Shown: positions 1 to 5,937 of the stretch, in pieces | Layout: every line of letters starts with the position of its first letter | How positions within the stretch are numbered: position 1 is the first letter of the stretch | Notes under the pieces: model-generated | Seen by the model: only the letters and a program-made list of their open reading frames with translations | Database searches by the model: none | What the model was told of the DNA's origin: nothing | Position numbers and translations under genes: made by a program | Source: CAIYOL01 sp964494805 | GTDB taxonomy: Bacteria; Planctomycetota; Phycisphaerae; Sedimentisphaerales; Anaerobacaceae | Length of the DNA: 5,998 nucleotides | Assembly: GCA_964494805.1 (NCBI GenBank) | Contig: CAZBST010000021.1 | Location: 1-5,998, forward strand | Direction of reading: 5' to 3'

Positions 1-1272
1 CTTTATATTATGGCCGACAAATGGCTTGAGACAACTACCGGCTATCCGCCGATTGAAGTTACCATCTTCGGCGATGCAAATAATCCAAGTGGGGATATCG
101 GGATTAGCATTAGCGGCTATGACGCCACAACTGCCCGTGCTTTTGTGCTTATGGATGGGGAATTTATTGGAGAAATTGTAGATTTTGATAATGAGGGATG
201 CGTTGGATTAGATAGTCACATATATGACAACGGACAACATACTATTAAAATTGCTGCAGTTGACGCTAATAGCTTAATCACAGTATCTGAAAACACTGCA
301 GTTAATTTCACCAATGAGCTTTATTATGTAAGCAAAGAGGGCAATTTTAAAGAGGGTCAGGACTACCCTATATATGCTATGTATTCGTCAGAGCACAACT
401 TGCGAGTAAAAGTTGTCGATTGGAATGAAACCGTCGTCTGGACATCTCCAACAATTTTGGGAAATATTAATGTAACAATTCCTGAAAGTGCATTCGTCAA
501 CCAAGTCTACGATTTAGTGATTGAGGAAGATAGCGAATCTTGGGAAAGTATATGGGCCTGCAGCACAGGAAAAGCATATGAGCCGAATCTCTCAAACAGA
601 TTCGCTGTTTTTTTACCAAATGTTTGGAGATACTTCCCGATACCTTATAATTCTGCAACAACTAGAAAAAGGACTGTCGCGGAGATCGAACGTATATGCC
701 AAGATAAAGAAATGCCGTGTGTAGTTCTCAACGGATGTACCTGGGAAGATTTCAAATCAGTTTTGTCCTCGCCAAATATAAGCTATGTTTATATGGTCAC
801 TCATGGCGGCACAATAGTCAAGGGGTCACCTGGGAACCAAGTATCTATAACGCATTTTCGCCTTACAGGCTCAAAGGTAATATCGCGTCCTAGCCGCTAT
901 ACCAAGGGGAAAAACGCGCACTATATGAGCTCACTGGGGCTGGGGACAACAGATCAGATAAGAATTGTTAATATTGATGCATGTTTTCAAGCTAACTATG
1001 ATGACATGGCGGATGAATGGATAGACGAAGTCCTAGGTAATGTTGACCAATTATTCGTTAGCTGGAATGGAGGGGTTCTTATGAAAAATAAAGATTGGGA
1101 TATATGGAGTCGAGACATTTGGCGTACTTTAGGAAGCGGACAAACTTATAAGGCAGCCCGAGATGCAGCAATACTTGACCTCGAAAACGAATCAAGATAC
1201 TTTATCGATGGACGAGTGGGGTTTTATGGTTTTGATCAAGTAACCTTTACAAGCGAAGGGAACCAAAAATGA
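1..1272 (+). CDS. Caspase-like (clan CD) peptidase with N-terminal Ig-like domains, 5' partial
   Basis: The frame is open to the left edge. An ATG sits at base 10, but the protein begins in the middle of a beta-rich region with no signal peptide, so the true start is probably upstream. Residues are counted from that ATG. About 15-102 look like an Ig-like beta sandwich (VLMDGEFIGE, YDNGQHTIKIAAVD) and about 103-175 like a second one. From about 197 a caspase-like fold follows: the hydrophobic strand YVYMV leads into T-H265-G266, and the strand IRIVNI leads into D323-A324-C325. Clan CD peptidases (caspases, gingipains, legumains, CHAT) place their catalytic His-Gly and Cys this way. The tail, 331-420, contains WSRDIWRTLGSG. 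I infer an extracellular or envelope cysteine peptidase; substrate and cleavage preference are unknown. The stop overlaps the next start (ATGA). A decayed paralogue of the tail lies at 2679-2971. A fold search could instead favour a non-peptidase caspase-like domain. Confidence 0.72.
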   Translation, partial: LYIMADKWLETTTGYPPIEVTIFGDANNPSGDIGISISGYDATTARAFVLMDGEFIGEIVDFDNEGCVGLDSHIYDNGQHTIKIAAVDANSLITVSENTAVNFTNELYYVSKEGNFKEGQDYPIYAMYSSEHNLRVKVVDWNETVVWTSPTILGNINVTIPESAFVNQVYDLVIEEDSESWESIWACSTGKAYEPNLSNRFAVFLPNVWRYFPIPYNSATTRKRTVAEIERICQDKEMPCVVLNGCTWEDFKSVLSSPNISYVYMVTHGGTIVKGSPGNQVSITHFRLTGSKVISRPSRYTKGKNAHYMSSLGLGTTDQIRIVNIDACFQANYDDMADEWIDEVLGNVDQLFVSWNGGVLMKNKDWDIWSRDIWRTLGSGQTYKAARDAAILDLENESRYFIDGRVGFYGFDQVTFTSEGNQK

Positions 1273-2678
1273 GAAAGAAAACGCGTACATTTTTAATTGT
1301 CATCGGTATAATAGCAGTGATTCTGGTCGTGAAAGCCATTCTGTTCTTTACTGCCAAACCTAGGATGGAGGTCGATTATCCGGCCGAGATAAACGCTTTG
1401 AGCAAGCCATCGGATTATGATCCGAATAAAGATGGTTTTAGATATCTAACAGAAGCTTCAGAACTCTATACAAAGACGCCTTTGGGATTGGACAAAAATC
1501 TTTGGCCGCATGAAATGAACGACGCAGAGATATCACTATTAAGGCAATGGTTGATTGCCAATTCTAATACGTTTGACGCTTATAGAAAAGCAGGTGAATG
1601 TGACTATATACGAATGAAACTCAAAGAAAGCTCTGGAAGTGATGAGAATGATTCATCAAAGTGGTGGCCCAAGAACGAAATCGATATGCGTTGGTGTCTT
1701 TTTTGCAATGCAAAACTCAAAGCGTTTGAGGGTAATTTTGATGAGGCATTAGAGAGCTTACTCGCTGTATGGAAAGTTGCTGTTAAGAGTACAAATCCAA
1801 ACTACCCCCTTGGGTGGCAAATGAATAGTCTTTCTGACCGACGATGTGTTCTTGATACTGCAATAGATATAATCGATGTTTATAAACCGCCTGCCGCCGA
1901 TTTGGAGAAATGGCAAAAGCAGTGGCAGAAGCAGTTTGAGCTGGATTCCTATGTCCCCGGCTTTGAAGGTGTAAGACTTGATTATTATGACATAATTCAG
2001 CGGTCATTTGTACATAAAAGAGATGGTAACGGAAGACTATATTGGAAGGAACTTGGACAGCATGTTCCCACTTGTGATTGCGTAAGCTCCTTAGATGTGT
2101 CGCTGATATCATTTACAGGCCCTACTGAATCGGATATGCGCTCCATGATTGATTCTATGATTACTCGTTATAAAGACCTTGTGATGCTGACGCCTTCGGA
2201 AGTAAGGTACCCAGAGCAACAGTATGTTCAAGCTCAGGAAAATTATAAAAGAAATCACAGAATGTCGGGACTTCTTGACTACTTTGTTCCGCCCCTGCAT
2301 TCTTTCACTTTCTTTTATTACAGAGTAAAAATGAGACAGGATGCTCTTATTACTATATTGGCAATACTTCGTTTTAACACACAGCATGGCCGCTATCCTT
2401 CTAATTTGGCTGAACTTGTCCAGGAAAGTTTATTGACAGACTTACCAAGCGATCCATTTTCTCGGAGTCCTCTGATGTACATTCAACTGGATGACGACTT
2501 CGGGCTTTACAGTGTTGGCCCTGACTTTGCGGATGATGGCGGACGACGTGGAGCCGGAAATAATCCCTTGGTGGGCACACCTTATGGTGATGAAGTTTTT
2601 TGGCCGCCCTTGAGGAAAGGAAGAAAGAACATCAAATCTTTTGACAGAGAAATTTTTAAACGTTTTGGACCGTATTAG
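1269..2678 (+). CDS. Membrane-anchored protein with pseudopilin-like C-terminal segment (planctomycete type)
   Basis: The 469-residue protein starts MRKKTRTF and has one membrane span at about 8-27, so the bulk probably faces the periplasm. Residues 55-300 are mostly helical and rich in Trp and Cys (KWW at 131-133; CLFC at 143-146), with a small repeat WQKQWQKQ at 215-222. Residues 358-425 read DALITILAILRFNTQHGRYP, then DPFSRSPLMY, then LYSVGPDFADDGG. This resembles the end of type II secretion G-type pseudopilins and is common in planctomycete proteins of unknown role. The usual N-terminal pilin methylation motif is absent, so it is not a standard pseudopilin. The start at 1269 is favoured by a GAAGGGA site eight or so bases upstream and by the four-base overlap with the peptidase gene, implying translational coupling. 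A role as partner, anchor or regulator of the peptidase is inferred from position only. Confidence 0.8.
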   Translation: MRKKTRTFLIVIGIIAVILVVKAILFFTAKPRMEVDYPAEINALSKPSDYDPNKDGFRYLTEASELYTKTPLGLDKNLWPHEMNDAEISLLRQWLIANSNTFDAYRKAGECDYIRMKLKESSGSDENDSSKWWPKNEIDMRWCLFCNAKLKAFEGNFDEALESLLAVWKVAVKSTNPNYPLGWQMNSLSDRRCVLDTAIDIIDVYKPPAADLEKWQKQWQKQFELDSYVPGFEGVRLDYYDIIQRSFVHKRDGNGRLYWKELGQHVPTCDCVSSLDVSLISFTGPTESDMRSMIDSMITRYKDLVMLTPSEVRYPEQQYVQAQENYKRNHRMSGLLDYFVPPLHSFTFFYYRVKMRQDALITILAILRFNTQHGRYPSNLAELVQESLLTDLPSDPFSRSPLMYIQLDDDFGLYSVGPDFADDGGRRGAGNNPLVGTPYGDEVFWPPLRKGRKNIKSFDREIFKRFGPY

Positions 2679-2971
2679 ATAGTCCCAAAAAGTCTTAGTG
2701 AGAGCTATATAGATTCTATCTTAAAAATGGCCTTATCTATCAGGGATGGTATGACAAATCTTCGTCTGGCATACCCTACCTTTGGGAAAGCAAATATCAA
2801 CAGTGGACTCACGATATGTGGGATAGGTTAGGGGCCGGAGATAACGTTGGTGATGCATTGATGTTTACTATGTGTCGGCAAACAAACTGGGGCGACCCTA
2901 ATGGTCCCGTGGATAATTTCAGGTTTAAAGGACAAGGAGAAATCAACACCATAACATTAGTCGGAAATTAA
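2679..2971 (+). pseudogene. Frameshifted 3' remnant of a second caspase-like peptidase gene
   Basis: No long open frame covers this stretch, but it translates sensibly in two pieces. In frame 2679-2726 it reads SLSESYIDSILK. One frame over, from 2726, it reads NGLIYQGWYDK ... YQQWTHDMWDRLGAGD ... VDNFRFKGQGEINTITLVGN and stops with TAA at 2969-2971. Together the pieces align with residues about 331-418 of the first protein: SYIDSIL with EWIDEVL, QWTHDMWDRLGAG with IWSRDIWRTLGSG, and the GN end with SEGN. One missing A in the A run at 2723-2727 would explain the shift. The remnant begins just after the stop of the preceding gene and lacks the His and Cys region, so it cannot be an active peptidase. 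It has no plausible start. The weak alternative is a coincidental open stretch, since similarity is moderate. Confidence 0.7.
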
Positions 2972-2975
2972 GGAG
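2971..2975 (+). promoter_or_regulatory. Ribosome binding site deciding the start of the small membrane protein
   Basis: AGGAG lies only one base before the ATG at 2977 but seven bases before the ATG at 2983, so the second ATG is the better start. Its first A is the last base of the TAA that ends the upstream remnant, so the membrane protein was probably translated in coupling with the formerly intact peptidase gene. Confidence 0.7.
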
Positions 2976-2982
2976 AATGTTT

Positions 2983-3423
2983 ATGACTAAAAGCAAATTA
3001 ATATGGTTTTGGGTTTTACCAGCAATTGCGGCTTTGTGTCTGATTGTTGATATACTAAATCTGTCTATTGTTTATTATTCAGAGACTTTTTATTTTGCTT
3101 GTTTATATATAGTTATTGAGGCAATTGTTCTTGCAATTGTCTTGCGCATTTTACGAAAGACAGATATGCTCATATCTTTGAAGTTAGCAGTATACTATGC
3201 AATAGTAGTAGGAGGAAGTATAGCTATCAATTTCTTTTTATCTCCGATAAAAATGGAAACCTTTTTTCCCTTTTCTTTATCTGTTTTTATGATTTTTGTT
3301 TTCTTAAACTTTGGCCTGTTGGCAATAATCGTTGATACGAGTTTTTGGAAGGCTTGTCTAATAAGTATAATCGCAGGTTTAATCAACGCACTTATGGTCA
3401 TTGTTACAATTTCCGCTTATTGA
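2983..3423 (+). CDS. Small polytopic membrane protein, unknown function
   Basis: The protein has 146 residues from the chosen ATG (MTKSKLIWFW). A start six bases upstream is possible but would sit almost on the ribosome site. It is almost entirely hydrophobic, with about five membrane spans near 6-31, 36-57, 63-86, 95-117 and 121-143. A short basic loop (RILRKTD, 55-61) suggests a cytoplasmic face there. No catalytic or transport motif is recognisable. The DNA is clearly more AT-rich than the serpin gene after it, as expected from the Phe/Ile/Leu-rich code. It follows the broken peptidase remnant in the same way that the anchored protein at 1269 follows the intact one, so a membrane partner of a caspase-like peptidase is a reasonable but unproven guess. 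The serpin start lies 19 bases after its stop, so the two may share a transcript. Confidence 0.75.
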   Translation: MTKSKLIWFWVLPAIAALCLIVDILNLSIVYYSETFYFACLYIVIEAIVLAIVLRILRKTDMLISLKLAVYYAIVVGGSIAINFFLSPIKMETFFPFSLSVFMIFVFLNFGLLAIIVDTSFWKACLISIIAGLINALMVIVTISAY

Positions 3424-3442
3424 CAATCATAAAATTAGACCG

Positions 3443-4744
3443 ATGAAGAAAATGAAAAAGAAAAAATTATTTATATTGTTTTTGGTTTGCTGTGTAACGG
3501 CTGTCAACTGCTCCGAAGCAGTTGACCAAAACCATGCTGCCCGTGGTGAGCTTGCCAGCCCTGAGCTTGCCGAAGGGGTCGAATCCACTGATGGGAACGA
3601 TATAAAAGAGGCGGTAGCGGGGAACAGCAATTTTGCTTTTGACCTGTACGGCAAACTAAGTAATGACCCAAATGCAACTAAACCCAAAGGGAATTTATTT
3701 TTCTCCCCATACAGCATTTCTACTGCTCTTGCGATTGTCTATGCAGGCGCACGCGGTGAGACAGAAAAGCAAATGGCGGCAACACTGTATTTTACATTGC
3801 CAAATCAACGCCTATATTCTGCACTCGGCACCCTGCAAAAACAGCTTATCCAGGATGAAAAGTCACACGGCTACCAGCTATTACTTGCGAATGCCCTCTG
3901 GGGACAAAAAGGCGAACCAGTCCTGAAAGAATTTCTGGATTTGAATAAGAATTATTACGGAGCTGATTTTACCCTGCTTGACTTTGTTAACGAGACGGAG
4001 AAGTCCCGGAAAATAATCAATTCCTGGGTCGAGGAAAAAACGAAAGAAAAAATTAAAGACCTTATCCCGCTGGGGGGTGTCGACAAACTAACAGCGTTGG
4101 TCCTTACCAATGCGATATATTTCAAAGGCGAATGGAAGACCAAATTCGAAGAAAAAGACACCAAACTTGCGGATTTTGCAATCTCTGAAAAAAACGAAGT
4201 CGAAGTCCGAATGATGCATTTGAAAGAAGATTTCAAATACTACTCGGATGAAAAAATGCAGGCTATCGAATTGCCTTATAAAGGTAATGAACTGAGTATG
4301 CTGGTGCTTCTACCAGAAGAAATAGAAGGCCTTAAGGAAATTGAAAACACGCTTACAGCCGAAAGTCTTAGTGTCTTGCTGTCAAAAATGAAGACTATGG
4401 AGGTCAATGTATACCTACCCAGATTCAAAATGACTTGGGGGACTTTTGCTTTGAATGACGCCCTCATCGCATTGGGAATGTCCGATGCCTTTGATTTTGC
4501 AAAATCTGATTTTACAGGTATAAACGGCAAAGGAGGCATATGGATTTCAGATGTTTTTCACAAGGCCTTTATTGAAGTCAACGAAGAAGGCACCGAGGCA
4601 GCAGCAGGAACAGGCGTTGTTATGGCGTGGAGCATTCCTGATACACCCGTTTTTCGTGCCGACCATCCATTTATGTTTATTATTAAGGACAATCGAACGG
4701 GGAGCATCTTATTTATGGGCCGGGTAATGAACCCCGCGGAGTAA
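3443..4744 (+). CDS. Exported serpin (serine/cysteine peptidase inhibitor, family I4)
   Basis: The protein has 433 residues from the ATG at 3443, followed by KKMKKKKLFILFLVCCVTA, a signal peptide. The frame opens earlier at a TTG (3401), but that would put a polar extension before the signal. TAVNC (19-23) is an imperfect lipobox, Asn before Cys being unusual, so lipidation is uncertain. A low-complexity linker (24-60) precedes a full-length serpin domain (61-433). Visible motifs are NLFFSPYSISTALAIVYAGA (84-103), LTNAIYFKGEW (221-231), the hinge EEGTEAAAGT (381-390), and FRADHPFMFII (404-414), which fits the PROSITE serpin signature. The hinge has small residues at P12-P9, as in inhibitory serpins. 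The reactive loop continues GVVMAWSIPD, placing P1 at Trp396 or Ser397. Serpins trap target peptidases as covalent complexes; the target may be an outside peptidase or the caspase-like enzyme upstream. No convincing ribosome site is seen. Confidence 0.93.
   Translation: MKKMKKKKLFILFLVCCVTAVNCSEAVDQNHAARGELASPELAEGVESTDGNDIKEAVAGNSNFAFDLYGKLSNDPNATKPKGNLFFSPYSISTALAIVYAGARGETEKQMAATLYFTLPNQRLYSALGTLQKQLIQDEKSHGYQLLLANALWGQKGEPVLKEFLDLNKNYYGADFTLLDFVNETEKSRKIINSWVEEKTKEKIKDLIPLGGVDKLTALVLTNAIYFKGEWKTKFEEKDTKLADFAISEKNEVEVRMMHLKEDFKYYSDEKMQAIELPYKGNELSMLVLLPEEIEGLKEIENTLTAESLSVLLSKMKTMEVNVYLPRFKMTWGTFALNDALIALGMSDAFDFAKSDFTGINGKGGIWISDVFHKAFIEVNEEGTEAAAGTGVVMAWSIPDTPVFRADHPFMFIIKDNRTGSILFMGRVMNPAE
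3503..3526. repeat. Perfect 10-bp inverted repeat (hairpin) inside the serpin signal/linker region
   Basis: GTCAACTGCT, the four-base loop CCGA, then AGCAGTTGAC. The arms are perfect. It lies about 60 bases into the serpin gene, at the codons around the presumed signal cleavage site. There is no T run, so it is not an intrinsic terminator. It could be a palindromic repeat relic or an mRNA hairpin. Confidence 0.65.
3543..3588. repeat. REP-like palindromic element with TGAGCTTGCC repeats, read in frame in the serpin linker
   Basis: TGAGCTTGCC occurs twice, at 3547-3556 and 3562-3571, with a 15-base period. The second copy lies in an imperfect palindrome, CCCT-GAGCTTGCCGA-AGGG (3559-3577). The block is bracketed by GTGG (3543-3546) and TCGAATCCAC (3579-3588). 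These resemble the short palindromic repeats with core TGAGC(C/T)TG(T/C)CGAA that are scattered through many bacterial genomes; I recognise the motif from general knowledge and could not search it. The layout suggests one unit nested in another. It encodes residues 34-49, including GELASPELAEG. Confidence 0.55.
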
Positions 4745-4762
4745 TTTCAATTTACACGAATA

Positions 4763-4831
4763 TTTTGATTTGCTGTTGTTTCCGGAGGCCGAGAGGGGCC
4801 TCAGTATTACGCAGTCCGCAGGACAAAGTAA
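4763..4831 (+). repeat. Downstream repeat, copy 1 (possible decayed coding remnant)
   Basis: The core TGCTGTTGTTTCCGGAGGCC (4771-4790) begins 26 bases after the serpin stop and matches the sequence starting 22 bases after the next gene's stop (5960), with 19 of the first 21 bases identical; both copies then run to TCAGTA. One frame reads AVVSGGREGPQYYAVRRTK and stops at 4829-4831. Relative to copy 2 the indel is three bases and frame is kept, which suggests coding ancestry. A TGA at 4766-4768 sits just before it, so it has no start. It includes a small hairpin, GAGGCC-GAGAGG-GGCCTC (4785-4802), without a T run, so it is a poor terminator candidate. Confidence 0.55.
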
Positions 4832-4896
4832 GTAAAAAAGATGACCGAACTGGAGGACGCAACAGCAAAATTAATAAGAAGCTAACGAGAACTGTT

Positions 4897-5937
4897 ATGA
4901 AAAAGATTATATTTTTTATAGCACTTGCGGTGCTTCTTGCGGTTTATCTGCTTTGCCTGGCAGATGAAAATCGGCCGGCTCAGAAACCTGAAGAAAACGA
5001 AAGCTCACCTTCGGAGAACTGGAAAGAATATGAAAAACTATTCTATATATGGCCGCAATTGAAGAAGGAAGGAATAGAAAACATCAGATTTTGCAACGCA
5101 ATCAGTCTGGAGTACGGATATGATACCCTATCGGATATTCATAAAAACGTAAATGGTTCGGGTTGCAAAGAGAGAGATGCCAATGTTGTCAGGTGGTGGC
5201 CTTGCCGCTATAAAGTTCCAAGAGAAAAACTGCTGGAGTGCATCAAGATAATTGACAGGGCGATGAAAAAGGCGAACAGGGAATATCAATCGGTCTCGTT
5301 TATAGAAAAGATGCTGATTGTTACAAAAAAAGGAAAATATATTGTTCGTGTAATGGTAATTCTGCCTACAGAGACTGGACCGGAGGCATATGGAGAAGAG
5401 TGGGATTCGCCTGAATTAGGTGAATTCATTGCAAAATACTGTACTCCGTCTCGTAAACGCGCCTACTTCGTTCCTCCAAAAGAACAAACTGTAGCTATTC
5501 TTATATTTTCTAAACGAGAGTACGATCCAACGCATAATTTTGGTCCTCATGATTCACGTCTTGCATGGCCGCCAGTTGCTTTGTTCGGAGATAAAAAACT
5601 GGCAAAAGAACTTATAGGCAGGTCTTTTGAACCGAAGATGACATTTGAAGGGCGCGAGCGGCTTGATAAGATAATAGATGCTTACGGAACTGCACTTAAA
5701 GAAGCAGAAAAAGAGCATTACCGAAGAAAAGAAGGCTACTCTCCTAAAGGATGGATTGTATTTTTAACTCAGGACGAGTTTTATTGGAGGGGAATTGGTA
5801 TTGATGATGATACAGTCATAGGTGATTACATAAAAGGTTCAAAGCCACTAAAAACGTATTTCGACGAACTAGGTATAACGAAAGAGCTACAGGCGGGAGA
5901 GCCAAATGCCGTAGCGGACAAAGCACCTCAGAATTGA
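4897..5937 (+). CDS. Exported or membrane-anchored protein of unknown function
   Basis: The protein has 346 residues starting MKKIIFFIALAVLLAVYLLC, a signal peptide or N-terminal anchor. A longer open frame reaches back to a TTG at 4765, but it runs through the repeat and gives an unlikely Cys/Arg-rich leader, so the ATG at 4897 is chosen; a weak GAGA site lies six bases before it. The mature part is soluble and charged: a Pro/Glu/Ser linker (26-42), then a mixed region with RWWPCRYKVPREKLLECIKI (99-118), a beta-like stretch YIVRVMVILP (148-157), FSKREYDPTHNFGPHD (204-219), a Lys/Glu-rich helix (256-279), and WIVFLTQDEFYWRGIGIDDD (286-305). Cysteines at 66, 90, 103, 115 and 182 could form disulfides outside the cytoplasm. 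It ends in a polar tail, EPNAVADKAPQN. I do not recognise the family and see no catalytic signature. The serpin stop is about 150 bases upstream, so it may have its own promoter, though none is obvious. Confidence 0.75.
   Translation: MKKIIFFIALAVLLAVYLLCLADENRPAQKPEENESSPSENWKEYEKLFYIWPQLKKEGIENIRFCNAISLEYGYDTLSDIHKNVNGSGCKERDANVVRWWPCRYKVPREKLLECIKIIDRAMKKANREYQSVSFIEKMLIVTKKGKYIVRVMVILPTETGPEAYGEEWDSPELGEFIAKYCTPSRKRAYFVPPKEQTVAILIFSKREYDPTHNFGPHDSRLAWPPVALFGDKKLAKELIGRSFEPKMTFEGRERLDKIIDAYGTALKEAEKEHYRRKEGYSPKGWIVFLTQDEFYWRGIGIDDDTVIGDYIKGSKPLKTYFDELGITKELQAGEPNAVADKAPQN

Noticed and set aside
1307..1312. TATAAT inside the start of the 1269-2678 gene.
   Set aside because: No -35 box at the right distance, and it encodes part of the membrane span.
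1911..1934. Twelve-base tandem repeat (TGGCAAAAGCAG / TGGCAGAAGCAG).
   Set aside because: A short in-frame WQKQ duplication in a helical region of the anchored protein; ordinary coding repetition.
3420..3425. TTGACA, a perfect -35 box, just before the serpin start.
   Set aside because: No TATAAT-like box lies about 17 bases downstream, and transcription would begin inside the coding region.
1783..4539. Several minus-strand open frames of 68-109 codons opposite the main genes.
   Set aside because: They lie opposite well-supported plus-strand genes, lack ribosome sites and recognisable domains, and have compositions expected of antisense shadows.
4771..4806. Integron attC site as an explanation for repeats following each stop.
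   Set aside because: The GTTRRRY and RYYYAAC core sites are not present in the expected arrangement, and no integrase is visible.
4841..4885. A 14-codon open frame (MTELEDATAKLIRS) just before the 4897 gene, possibly a leader peptide.
   Set aside because: It has no ribosome site or attenuator-like hairpin after it, and its length is easily met by chance.
4765..4896. A 44-residue N-terminal extension of the 4897-5937 gene from a TTG start.
   Set aside because: It runs through the repeat, is Cys/Arg/Lys-rich, would place a good signal peptide in mid-protein, and has no ribosome site.
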